Assembly (NCBI GenBank): GCA_001953115.1
Contig: LSSL01001336.1
Coordinates: 41,746 to 78,705 of the forward strand
Source: Smittium mucronatum
Taxonomy: Eukaryota > Kickxellomycota > Harpellomycetes > Harpellales > Legeriomycetaceae
Reading direction: 5' to 3'
Length of the DNA stretch: 36,960 nt
Shown piece by piece: positions 9,499 through 20,728 of the stretch; positions within the stretch are counted from its first letter, which is position 1, and each line of letters starts with the position of its first letter. Under the pieces are notes generated by a model. The model was given only the letters and a program-made list of their open reading frames with translations. It made no database searches and had not been told where the DNA came from. A program made the translations under genes and the position numbers.

Positions 9499-10634
9499 GT
9501 TTTATCAAATATCAAATATTGTCTATTTTCAATAGATTTTAAACCAAACAGCTGATTTGAAATTGCATATATTATTAATGCTTGTTCTTTTTATGTAATT
9601 TATTTTTATTCATAAGTTTAAAATCGATTTTACTCTCGAAGTACCTTCATGCTTTGGAACTTTTAATGTTCTGAAAAATAAGGGCAATAGAAGGGCGTTA
9701 TTACCAATATTTATAGAGTTATTTTGATTTTTTGATAAATTGTGTCGTTTCTTCTGAAGAATATCCATTCATTTTTGTTTTTTAAACGTTTTTGTGGCGT
9801 AATATCAATTTTTCAATAAATTTGGTTATTTTATATTCAGAGACCGCTTAAATATGATTGCCTATTCAGATAATATATATTATATATAAAATACTCTTTG
9901 ATTGTCGGCTCAATTGATTCAGTAGCTAAAACTGAAGTAGTAAATTATTATATTATCTTTTCTTTCAATTTTATTCAAAAGCTGTCAATATTACCCATTT
10001 TTTTTGAACTCTACCACTTTAAAAATGCGATATGATTTAATTTTGCCATTATGACAAAAATTTTGTCCAAAATAATATCACAAAACTGATTTTCAATTGC
10101 TTTAAATATAGTTTCAAATAAAGTCTTTTCGTTTTAAGTTTCGCAATTGCTACCAAATTCATTGGCTAAATTTTTGGATTATTTCTAGTTTTGTAGTTTT
10201 TTTTATTAAATTTCAAGCTTATAATTTTTATTTTTCAAGTATATTTTTTGAAATTGTAGTTATAGAGGAAAATGACTATAAAATGTTTATACATTTTTAA
10301 AATTTGATTTGCTTCTGATGAAAAAATTATTTTCCTCCTAAACGAGTATTTAGTATGTCATTGATACTGAGGGTTTATTTTTTTGAAAAATTTTGAATTT
10401 TTTTTTGAAGTAGTGCCATTCATTTATATAAATTTCTGGAAGTTTGGATTTAAGATAGTAATTAACACTTTAAAAAATTCTACTGTTTCTATTCTTTTTA
10501 TGAATCGAAATATTTTCAAAATACAGATAATATTTTGAAGTTGATAAAAGAAGAAGTTTGATGTTATATCATCATTTTCTCCACAAAACGTAAACTTTTG
10601 ATTTCACGCAAAGATATTATTAAACTTTATACTG

Positions 10635-10823
10635 TCACATATACCACTTTAAACGCCACATATTGTTTGGATATTGGTGTTTGAAATTTCTACATTCTCC
10701 TCGAAATACTTTCTGATTTTCTATCACCGCTTCTTTTTTCTCAATATCTTCTTTCTTTTCCATTATTATACGGAAATTGGTGGAGTTTATTGTCGTTATA
10801 TAAATACCATCCTTAATTTTATT
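10635..10823 (-). CDS. Coding-like minus-strand segment, 42 codons from ATG, open further upstream
   Basis: The ATG at 10763 leads to a TGA at 10637-10635. The peptide is MEKKEDIEKKEAVIENQKVF followed by RGECRNFKHQYPNNMWRLKW, strongly charged and containing two Trp and one Cys. This is far from the Phe/Ile/Asn strings typical of chance frames here. The frame stays open about 20 codons upstream (KDGIYITTINSTNFRII), so the ATG need not be the start. No family is recognised. The start Met-Glu-Lys-Lys recurs at 11665 on the same strand, but the resemblance does not extend convincingly. It may be an exon or relic of one minus-strand gene. Confidence 0.25.
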   Translation of the reverse strand, partial: NKIKDGIYITTINSTNFRIIMEKKEDIEKKEAVIENQKVFRGECRNFKHQYPNNMWRLKWYM

Positions 10824-10838
10824 TTATTTTATTTTATT
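10815..10838 (+). repeat. (ATTTT)n microsatellite
   Basis: About five copies of ATTTT. Its reverse complement supplies the stop that bounds the minus-strand frame beside it. Confidence 0.85.
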
Positions 10839-10988
10839 AAGAGCGGAGTTTAATATTTTTTGATAGTTTCAAATTTTAGATCTCACTTATGCTACAAAAG
10901 ACTATTTTAAGGCCATAATATTATTTCATTTGGTAGTTTATAAAACAGATTTTTGATTTAATAGTATATAAAATATAAAATTAGAGAT

Positions 10989-11246
10989 ATGGCAAACTTT
11001 AAATATAATTTAGGCATATTTGAATCGCATAAAATTTTTTTTAATAATTTTTTTGCGCTTAATCTTCTTTTTCAGCTTGAAAGATATATTTATATTATGT
11101 CTTTTGCATACTTAGAATCATTAATATATATTTTTTATATTGAAATAAAATTACTCACAAGTAATAGATTTTTTTTAACTAGAATTAATAAAAAAGTAAT
11201 TGAAATTTTTAATCAAAAAAGAAAAAAATATATTGGTTTATACTAA
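10989..11246 (+). CDS. Unassigned open frame, 85 codons
   Basis: It starts at ATG and ends at TAA. The N-terminal 60 residues are rich in Phe, Tyr, Ile and Leu with one possible membrane segment. The C-terminal 25 residues are basic (NKKVIEIFNQKRKKYIGLY). There is no recognised motif, no clear splice or promoter signal, and the codon content mirrors the local base composition. The length is within the range expected by chance here. Confidence 0.1.
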   Translation: MANFKYNLGIFESHKIFFNNFFALNLLFQLERYIYIMSFAYLESLIYIFYIEIKLLTSNRFFLTRINKKVIEIFNQKRKKYIGLY

Positions 11247-11560
11247 TCATAGGTATAGCATAATATAGAAGTTATTTATCCACTATTTTTATATATAATC
11301 TAAATTATAACAGTTTTTACTCAAAATATGGAAATAATGTTTCTTTTCCTGTTATTGAATATTTTTTTGACCCTTTGGATATCGAAGAATGTACGAACTC
11401 GTTATTTATTACGAAAATAACTCATTGAAGTATCTTTTTTTATCTCATTTTTCAAATTTATTTTTTATAATAAATTCTTATTACTCATAGATTCAAAATA
11501 TTTTTAGAAGAAATTTTTTCATTGTAAGAAATTTTAAACATTTTTTTTAGTAGTTTAAAA

Positions 11561-11665
11561 TTATTTCACAAATATTTGAACCTCAAATCTCATACCTTTC
11601 ACGTTTCCAATAAGCTGTAAACGCTTGTAATTTTCTTGTTGAATATCAGCTATCTTTTTCTCCAT
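11561..11665 (-). CDS. Coding-like minus-strand segment, 34 codons
   Basis: It starts at the minus-strand ATG (11665-11663) and ends at TAA (11563-11561). The peptide MEKKIADIQQENYKRLQLIG is amphipathic and coiled-coil-like, followed by NVKGMRFEVQIFVK. The surroundings (11590-11712) are GC-richer than average. A second minus-strand frame overlaps and is also fairly open (KLIWRLDKQLFKLTTSYGEK), so I cannot be sure which, if either, was coding. It is unrecognised, and reported because it lies in the same orientation as the patches at 8.5, 9.4 and 10.7 kb. Confidence 0.18.
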   Translation of the reverse strand: MEKKIADIQQENYKRLQLIGNVKGMRFEVQIFVK

Positions 11666-11669
11666 ATGA

Positions 11670-14600
11670 AGTTGTTAATTTAAAGAGCTGTTTATCCAGC
11701 CGCCAGATCAGCTTCTATAAATTTTAATTTTCGTATCATTTATTTAAATTTAACTTTAAAATAATCTGTAATTTTTATTTTTTAATATTAAATCCTGATT
11801 ATTCATCAATTATATATTTGTTATAAGTTTTATTTATTTATTTATAAAAATAAAAAATAAATTATATTGTTTTCTAATCATTAAGTTAATATAATATCGA
11901 AATAAAATATATGTAGATTAAATAGAAAATTTATATTAGATAAAGAAATATCTGGATTAAATAATTAATCCCTTGAAAATAGAATATTTTTTCCATTCCA
12001 ATATAGAATTTTTTCGAGCCTTTGGAGCTATTTTTATAAGAAATAGAGATTTATTATTAAAACCATTAAGATATTCCATAAATATTTAATATTTATGATT
12101 CATACATTTTTTTTTGCTTTTTATAGGCATATATATTTTTTAAATCCAATTATAACACTTTTTATGCTTTTACCAAAAAAAAAACTCCCCCAGTAGATCA
12201 AATTAAATTTCTTTTAAAAAAAAGAGTGTAATTGCTACTACAATATCCTAAGTCTAATAAAAATCTTAATCAATAAATTTAAACTTTTTGAAGAAAAATA
12301 AAGAATATATCTAACTTTAAAATAATTAATTTGTCGATTTTTTTTGTAAATATATTTTTTATTAGTGAATAAGTTTATTAGAGAAAAATATTTTAAAAAT
12401 AGATATCGCTTGTATTTTGACCCATTAAAAATTATTTGAAACTAATATAGGATTTTTTCCAAAAGTTAAAATTCCTAAAAAGCATTTATAATTTAAAGAT
12501 GGTCCATCTGTATTTTATTTTTAGGAATAAAAACCCAAAGCATATAATGGTTAATATGATACTATGGAAATTTTACAAAATATTTACTGTTTCTAGAAAA
12601 ATCTTACAGTATATTAGCTAATCTGTTAATTCGGATTTCTAATTTTATACTGAAAAATTTTAAAAAAAACATGGCATGATAATATTTATTCATATTCTCA
12701 TTCGATTAGTGATTTTATTTAGATGTTTTATTTTACTTTCTAGGAATAATACTAATGAATTATAAAAAAAAACCATTATATAGTTAATAGTATGCACTCT
12801 GGTCTATTTTTTCAGAGAAATATAAAAATTTTCAACATTAAAAATTATAATATATATTTTTAAAATTTAAAATTATTTATTTAAAGCTAAAAAAAAAGGT
12901 TTTATATTTACCATTTTCATACCATTTATAGGTTAATAGATCAATTTCAAACATCTAATCGACAATTTGTTATTTTAGTATATAATATGACACTTAAGAT
13001 AGAAGGTGCTGGTTTTAAACCCAGGAATGGATTAAAATGTATTTTCATAAAAATCATATCAAATATCAAATATTAGATAGTAAAAAAAATATATACAATT
13101 AGAAAATGGATTCTTTATAATGACAAATTTATTCTGTGAAAATTAAATTAATATATGCTAATTAATATTAATGGAACTATTATAATTTCTTTTCGAAAAA
13201 TCTTCACAATTTATATTATTTTGATTATCCAGCAAAAGATGCTGAAAGTATTTTAGTTTAAAATTTTAAAAATTAAAATTTAACTTATATATTTAAATTG
13301 TAACTAAATAAACTTATCCTAAAAATCAAAACTAAAAAATTATAAGATAAAACTTTTCGATAGATTCATGCTTTTTATTTTGCTTTTAATATTATATAAA
13401 GCGGCTCTATTAGTTTTTTTGGGTTTTTGAAATAGAGCAGGAAATAAATGGAATCAATAAAATTGGCACTTTTCCAGAATTTTAAAATTTCGCCTGATAA
13501 ATAAAATTAGTTTAATTAATCGATTTTTTTATTTTATTTGAGACTGAGTTTATATTTTCTTGTAACTTGCAAAAGAATATAAGAAAAAATAAAGAAAAAA
13601 TTTCTTAATTATATTCCGCAGAAATTCAATTATATTACTCAATAATAAATATAAAGCACCATTATTTTAATTAATATATCAATTATCATATTTTATGGTT
13701 ACAAATTATGTTTATATCCCAAAAAATCCAATATAATTCACAAATTTTATTTCACTGGTGCAATTAAAAATACCATCAACAATTACGAATATATTCCACA
13801 TGTAATCTGATATTCTTAAATTTTATATAGTTTTTAATCAAGAGAAAAACAATTATAATCTAAAATTTTAATAAAAATATATTAAATTTTTCTTGTTAAT
13901 GGGTGTGATATTTTTTTTAGAGCCATAAAATTGTCAAAATTTTAACCTAATTTACCGATTTTAAATTGATCATAAAGAAATTCACTATATCAAGACTTCA
14001 AAAAATTTTTTTTATGAATTTTTTTTTTTCGATTGTAGAAAGTTTGCGTATTTCTTCAATATTAACATCGATACATTGGTTATCAAATTAGGTTTTTTAT
14101 CAGCTAATTTTTTTTATTTTATAATAGAAAATAGTACATATTTTTCAAGGAAAGAAATTTTTTTTAATAAAATCCTATAGATTTATTGTATTGTATTTGT
14201 TATAAAATAAAAAAAATTATGCACTTTAGATCAGTTAAATCATATTAATTATTTAAAGTATATATTTTTAGTTGGAATATTCCATAGTTAACGGTATAAA
14301 AATAAATAGAAAAAATAAAAAATATCTAAATAATCTACTAAATAGAAATATTCACCACTACTGGGTCAAAAAAGAAACAGATAAAAATTAACTGTGTTTA
14401 AAATTTATAAAATGTGCCGAAAATAAAATTTTAAGGACTAAAGCAACCTAAAAAAAGCAATAAAAGCAAAAATATCAAAACCAAAACCAAAATAATAAAC
14501 AAAAAAAAGTAACACCACTATAAAATTAGAGAAGCACTAATAAATTTTATATAAAAATAAATTTAACTTTATCTAATTCTGTTACACACTAACTGAAATT

Positions 14601-15339
14601 CAAAGCCGGAAACTTTGAACAGTAATAGCAACCTTTACATAAAATTTCCACTAATAGAAAATAAAACAATATATTCAAGGTTACCAAAAACTGTTAATTG
14701 AGATAAATACACCAACATCTTTAACAACAACAAAAAAACCAAAAATAATACAGCGAGAAACTTCACAAATGATATACTCTTTAAAAATAAAATAAAAAAT
14801 ACCTACATTAAATTGAAAGAAAAAATATTTGAGCACTTAATATATATTTCGAAACATGATAAATATTTTTTCAATGTTTGTTTCAATAAATCCAGTTCCA
14901 AAACTTCTATTAAACACAATAATTCATGTAAATCAAAACTTTTTTTTGTATAGTGGATAACATTGCCTAGCTTTTCAATTTTATTTCAGAAAAAATCATA
15001 GAAAAGATAATATAAATAAAATTGATTTTACACTTATAGTTATTTAATTTTCATAATTTTACGCTGTAGTGTTTAGATTTTATTTTAAACAAATGAATAA
15101 TTTCTGTTGTTTTCTTAAATTATCTACTACTATATATTTATAAATTAAATCAAAGATTGGCTATAAAAAAAATATAATATTCTTATTAAATGAAAAATTT
15201 CTAATTTTGTGACTTTTTTATTTGAAAAAACCAATTTTTTTGGATTTCATTAAATATATTTTGTACTTGTAACGATAAGGTTTAATTTAATGTATTTCAT
15301 AATAAAAAGATAAGCAGGATATATTAGTCAAAAAATGAA
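11670..15339. other. AT-rich stretch with plus-strand A excess, no gene recognised
   Basis: There are no long frames or recognisable peptides. At 13005-13030 the sequence GGTGCTGGTTTTAAACCC resembles a degenerate Pol III B box, but there is no matching A box. From about 14290 to 14940 the plus strand becomes A- and C-rich. Confidence 0.45.
14290..14940 (+). other. Segment of strong A+C bias on the plus strand
   Basis: Compared with the flanks, T is depleted and A (with C) is enriched, with strings such as CAAAACCAAAACCAAAATAA near 14476. No frame stays open. The abrupt compositional change could mark an old insertion (for example an A-rich retroelement) or a transcribed strand. Confidence 0.4.
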
Positions 15340-16168
15340 ATGAAGAAAGAAAACAGACTGAAAAGATTATCTATTCAGAAATGGCTAATATTCTTTATTT
15401 ATATCATTTTAGATTTTCTAGAAGCCGATTATGCTTCCGAAGTGCTTTTTTTATTAAGTGAAATATCAGTATATGTATTGAACCTATTGGCTTATTTCAC
15501 TAATGCTTATATTATCATTTTATCATTTAAGATTTTTTTACCTTTTATTATTAAAGAAGGTTAAGTTATTTCTAAACCAAAAACCAAAAAAATTACGATA
15601 TTTATGTAGCCAATTTATGTAGTTTTAAGGTCTCTACAAGCAGCGATGGATCAAAAATTAAGACAAGTCTATATTTCATTCATAGATATAGCATATCAAT
15701 TTACAGATGGATATAAAAATTACATAAAATTATCTCATTTACAGGATTTATTATCAATATTTAGGAATTTTTTTTAGATCATTTACGGAACTTTGCACTT
15801 ATCGTTTTTTTCTTTGTTGCTAACATTACTCTGATTTTTTTACACCCCTTCATAGCTGTAACTAGAGTTTTATATAATTTTTGTAAAACTATACCATTTA
15901 AAATTTCATATTTTTATATATTTTTCGATTATTATATTGTTGTATAATATAATAAACGTAAATAATCCTCCAATAGATTATTGCATTGTTAATCTAATAA
16001 TTTATTCGTTAAATGATGGGATTTAAATATTAGTTTGTTTTATTTTTTTGAATAGTAACCTTTTTTCTAATAAAATAGTACATAAGCAAATTTAAACTAA
16101 CCACTTTAGCTTATCTAGCAATAAACTGCGCCAGCGGTTCTGAAACTAGGGAGAGTATCCCTTATTAA
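15340..16168 (+). pseudogene. Possible insect-type gustatory receptor relic (multi-pass membrane protein)
   Basis: A 74-codon frame starts at ATG 15340 with a basic N-terminus (MKKENRLKRLSIQKW) followed by hydrophobic, membrane-like segments. A splice from 15559 (GAAG, then GTTAAGTT) to 15644 (after AAGCAG) would remove an 84-nt intron and keep the frame, joining into MDQKLRQVYISFIDIAYQF and on to a TAG at 15775-15777. The same frame continues hydrophobic past the stop. The pattern L-R-x-x-Y, then D-x-x-x-x-F and G-Y, then a long hydrophobic stretch, recalls the fifth-helix region of insect gustatory receptors. A further open segment, 16079-16168, follows a T-rich tract and AATAG; it ends LAINCASGSETRESIPY, like the family's region before the last helix. 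In-frame stops suggest a dead gene. The family call is from memory and tentative. It could instead be an unrelated membrane protein or chance. Confidence 0.35.
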
Positions 16169-16217
16169 TACGAAAATATCACTATTTTTCGTACAAAAAG
16201 ATTAAAAATCATCAAAG

Positions 16218-16400
16218 GTGGTTCCCTTTTTATTTTTTTATCTAAGTTTTGATTATTTAGGAAATATTTGGTTAAAAATATCAAAATTTAGGTCTATAAA
16301 TATAAAATATATCACAATTAGAAGGGAAAATATTAAACATATGGTGATAAAATGCTTTATTTTTTATCCAGCTTCTAACAGTTATTCTAAACTCCAATAA
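16218..16400 (+). other. Open frame of 60 codons without ATG start
   Basis: The frame opens at a GTG and is hydrophobic for its first 20 codons, then basic and polar (WLKISKFRSINIKY), ending SNSYSKLQ before TAA. Acceptor-like sequences (a T run then CTAAG and TTTAG) lie within its first third. It follows the possible receptor relic on the same strand and might be a further exon, but I see no matching motif. Confidence 0.1.
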
Positions 16401-18984
16401 ATTCTCTGCTTTTGACTATTTCCATATTTTTCCATATAATTTTCGTTTTGAATTTATCCTATGTTTTTTTCGATATATTAGAACACTTAGGAGTGCTAAT
16501 AAAGAACAATAAATTTATTCAGAAATGCTAAAAATCCTTTTTTATTCAATAATTATAGCTATTTCTTGTTTTTTATTAGTTTTTAGACCACTAGAAAATC
16601 AGATAAATAATATTTACCAATATTTATCATTTCCAGCATACGTTGACATATTTATTAAATAATTATGTATAAATATACGATAATCTTATCTCATAACAAT
16701 CATTATTAATACTTAAACTGAATTTTTTTTATCAAAATGATTAATCCTATATTGGAAGTGGGTTTCTAAAAACTCCATTAATATTTACAGGCATCAGAAA
16801 AGAAAAATATAAAAGCAACGTTTTTTCAGAATATCCAAAGATGGGTAAATTGTATTATTCCTATTTACATTTTAAGTATAAACTTATCAATTTTAATGAC
16901 GAGGTATCAAATAATATTTTATATTTATTCAATTATTTCAAATACTTATTTTCTATTGAGTATTTTGCATCCATCCTCTTTCAAAATTTCTTCTATTAGT
17001 TCCACCATTTTATTTATAAATTTTATAAATTGATTTTTATCTGATACCAAAAATTTTAAATAAGAAGCTCAAGCTAATTTATCCTTTTTGTGGAAATTTT
17101 TATTTAATAATCTAAAAAAATCGAATTTTCCGCTCATCCTTTTAAAAATTGTTAAATATAAATCGCACGTATCATATTTTTATTTTGAAATTATTCATTT
17201 ATATTCATTTATATACATATTTGGAAGATTCTTAACCAAATAAGAAAATTTACTAACAAGAGTTGCAATTTCTCTTTTGCGGTTTTATTTATTTTTTAAC
17301 AGATAGAATAACACTATATATTTTTTAATAATCAAATAAAATTTATTAAAAGAGAATGCATTATTAGATATTTTAACGAATTTAGGACCATTTTTTCAAA
17401 TATATAATACCGAAAACCAAAAAATATAACCCTAATTAGATGATTTACAGCCATAGAATTATAATTTTTTACTGGGATTTTTTAATAAAATAATTTAAAT
17501 TCTCCACCTTTAATGCCATAGTGGCATTAAATAAATGAAATGAGAACAGATTCAGTCACTAAAGCAATAAATTATATATGAGTTTCTATTGGACTAATAT
17601 TTGTAAATTTCACTTTATTATAAAAGGTTTACTGAATTCTATGAGAAAATATTCATGTATAATGGTATAGTATTAAATTGAATTAAATTTTAATTTATTT
17701 TTTGAAGTTTCCGGGTAGTAAACTCGCAAAAAAATTAAAGATGGGATAAGAAATTTTCGAGTTTTCATCTTTTTATAAAAGAAAACTAGAATATTAAATA
17801 TAGAGCTATCAATGATAAAATTTTATCAATAAAAATCAAAATTCACAAAGGGGAATCTTCCAAAATAATAATAATTGAATTCATCTCTGAATAAATAATA
17901 GCATTATTTCGCATAATATAGTATATATTAAATGATTGGGAAGGTTAAAATTTACTATTAAAAGTAGATAAATGTTTATAAGAATTTCATTTCGCCTTGA
18001 AATACCGGATTTTTAGAGATACATAAATTTTATCTTTTCGAAGTTCTAATTTAAATTTATTTCAGTTATTTTTTTTGAGATATAAATTTCTGTAAACGTC
18101 AAGGAAATTTTTCTATTTTCTTATTTTTATATTGAAAGTATACTAAAATGCTATTTTTGGAGAATTTCAAGCTATGATAGAGGTATAGGAAATGATAAAA
18201 AATGATTTTGGGGAAATAAAACTTCTCTCATGCATAAATTCTATACGTTTAATATGTATTAGTTTTTATATTCATGGTGTACAGTAGTAGCTTCTGTTTA
18301 AATATCATATAAATATCCGAAAAATTTTGTACTCAAAAAAAAGATTTATTTGTAGCGATTTGGATTTTATTTTATTTTATGTAGTGTATTTTTGCTAAAT
18401 TATTTCAGAATTAACGGTGTATTTCGAGCATGATTTTTTTTTTTTTACCCAGAATTTATCTTGAGCATGAAACAAAAATTTATCATTTAATAAATAATCT
18501 ATTTAGTTACACCACTATTATACCCATATTATAAACAATTTTTTTTACTCAGCTTAGGTCAAACGCAAGATAATTTTTATAATATTTTCAACATAGCATG
18601 AAATAGGAAGCGGTTTTTATTTTTACGATTATTAGAGTTAGACTAATAAATAATAAAGTTTTTAATTAAAAAAATGATTTTTTTCTCAAATTTTCCTAAT
18701 CTCAATTATAGATATGCTTAATCTTCACACAATAAATATTTTGAATTTATAAGTAGTTTTTAATCTGAGCTTAAATTATAGATTTAAAAAATAAAAATAA
18801 AATAAAAATCAAAGGAGGGATCTCTTTTTTTTATGAATGGGAATAGTTTTTTTGTATATAAAAGTATTTTTAATTTAAACCAATGTTTTTTATAGGTATT
18901 AATGTTTATTTTTAAATGATTAAAAAAACGTAATTGATTTCTATTTAAAATAAATTGATTTTCTGTTCATAAATATCAAGCTGT
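16401..18984. other. AT-rich stretch, nothing recognised apart from one hairpin
   Basis: No long frame, tRNA-like box or long repeat is seen. Homopolymer T and A runs are common, for example T13 near 18434. Confidence 0.45.
17510..17530. repeat. Perfect 9-bp inverted repeat with 3-nt loop
   Basis: TTAATGCCA, TAG, TGGCATTAA. The GCCA/TGGC core is not simple AT palindromy, so it is less likely to be chance than most hairpins here. Function unknown. Confidence 0.7.
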
Positions 18985-19264
18985 ATAAAAATTTATGAAC
19001 CTGTACAAGGAAGGTTTGAGATGGGCTTGTATTGGTTTTATAAAGGTAATAAATCAAAATAGGAAAATTTCGAAACCGAATATGAGTATTAGAACAATTA
19101 ATGCTTATTTTTTGGTAAAATGATTTATTAATCTTATGCCCGGTCGAAAGTCATTTCTTAATAATCGAGACTTGGTTAGGGATGAGAGATTGGTGTCAGT
19201 TAATTCTTTAGATAAGATTGGAAGGTGTCATTGGATATTAATATCTAATAGAACATATCCGTAG
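18985..19264 (+). pseudogene. Possible BAH-domain relic, two blocks in different frames
   Basis: BAH domains are chromatin-binding modules. Block 1 (18985-19062) reads KIYEPVQGRFEMGLYWFYKG and ends at a TAG. Block 2 (about 19127-19264) starts near an ATG at 19136 and reads MPGRKSFLNNRDLVRDERLV then SVNSLDKIGRCHW, ending at a TAG. In BAH proteins of the BAHD1/BAHCC1 type, E-D-P-x-x-G, M-x-x-L-x-W-Y-Y is followed by G-R, N-E-L and then a conserved K-C about 20 residues on. Both blocks follow this order, but they sit in different frames with stops between, so this is at best a broken gene or exons with an unseen intron. AAAG then GTAATA at 19041-19050 could be a donor. Block 1 overlaps another open frame (ATG 18995), which weakens the case. 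The assignment is from memory. Confidence 0.3.
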
Positions 19265-19511
19265 ATAGAACTTTAATAACTTATTATAATAAGAGGGTGT
19301 AAAAATTCCCCCCTTAATTAAAGGTTTATTTTCACTTTTTTGAGTAAATAAAAAAGCCTATTGAATTCTTACTTAATCATATATTTTCCCCAGTAAACTT
19401 AAAGTGCCATTATTTAACGGGAAGATTTCTTTTTTTCTTTATTAAACTTAAAAAATATTCTAAAAATATTCTATTATAATAAAGTACAGTTAATTAACAC
19501 TGCCATAGTTT
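19265..19511. other. Short spacer, nothing recognised
   Basis: Contains a run of C (CCCCCC near 19309-19314) and AT-rich sequence. Confidence 0.4.
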
Positions 19512-19760
19512 TCAGAATACAAACAAATTAATTGGATAAAGTCTGCAAAACTTTCCAAACGAAAAAATTAGATGAATATCCAAATGTATAGGTATTATCA
19601 GAATTGAATGTTCTGAAAATTTCCCTACCGTAATTCCAGTTTCATTATTTTTTCTTTCATGGTATTTTTGCATTAATGTATACATTATGATCAGATTATT
19701 ACACAAAAGTTTAATGAATCTTCTTACCTTGTTCAAATTTTTTAGATTATTATCACTCAA
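19512..19760 (-). other. Open minus-strand frame, 82 codons, non-ATG start
   Basis: The longest minus-strand frame outside the transposon. Its first codon is TTG; the first ATG is about 25 codons in (MYTLMQKYHERKNNETGITV). The peptide is more mixed and charged than usual here. A consensus splice donor, CAAG then GTAAGA (minus strand, 19731-19722), sits inside the frame, so the first ten codons could be the end of an exon with the rest intronic. No family is recognised. It is convergent with the BAH-like relic just upstream on the plus strand. Confidence 0.15.
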
Positions 19761-20728
19761 CAGTTTTTTTGTAATTTTTAGTGCTATATTTAGACTTGAA
19801 ACTTGATTTAGAAAAAAATATCTTGAAAATATTTATATTTCCGATATATTTCCATTTTTAATTTACATATTATTATTCTAGTTATTTCCAATTTGAATTG
19901 AGAAAATTAGCTCCAGAGTTTTTTTAGTCTATAAAATCATCATAAAAATGTAATTCATTTCCTAAATAATCTCCAAAATAAATATACATCTGAACTAGAT
20001 TCGCTTGACTGAATATGTTATATGTTATATGTTATATATTTTTAATTTTTAATTTATTTATATTATTTCATCTTCCGGATTTTTGAACATAAAAAAATAA
20101 TTTTCTTGAATTGAGTCATTTCATCATCCCTTTAAATGGAAAATTAAACCAAATTAACACCTATCTTAAATTGTTTTTTAGCGTATATGGAATAAAAAAA
20201 TATTGTTTTAAAAGAATAATTTTTATTATTTTTATCATTTATTTTATTTCATAAAATTAAACTAGTAAGCTGTTGCATAAAAATATTGAAAGATCCGTAA
20301 TCTTAATTTAAAAAAAATGTAAATAAATATTTAAATTTTCTCAAGCTAAATTTTTTTCTATTTTGTGGTAGTTTTTAAGAGTACCACTACCTTTATTTTC
20401 AATTAAGGGTTTTAATAACCATAAAAAAGAAATTAAAGATAGGTCAAAGGTAAGTGCGTTTTTAAACAAATGAAAAAAAATGTACTAAATACTATTTAAG
20501 TTTACAAGTTTTGAATAAGTATCAGTATTTTAAAATTTTAAGCTGAAATATATTTGAGTTTTAATTTTCAATTAATTTTCAATTAGATATTTTGGGCTTA
20601 TTTATTTGTCAACTTTTAAAACTAAGCCAAGTAGTTAGAGATTAAATTTTATTTATTTATAAGAAAATTTCCACCAGGGGCGAGCCAAGAAAGCTGACTT
20701 GTATTTCCTTTATATATAAAATTCACAG
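19761..20728. other. AT-rich stretch, one small tandem repeat
   Basis: No gene is recognised apart from a GC-richer spot at 20675-20700, just before the next open frame. Confidence 0.4.
20013..20038 (+). repeat. ATATGTT heptamer repeat, more than 3 copies
   Basis: Perfect head-to-tail ATATGTT units. Confidence 0.85.

Noticed and set aside
13000..13035. Degenerate B-box-like GGTTTTAAACCC
   Set aside because: No A box at the right distance upstream, and no body or flanking duplication.
16100..16160. A-box-like TGCGCCAGCGGTT as a fifth SINE
   Set aside because: No B box follows within about 60 bases. The patch reads better as the end of the possible receptor exon.
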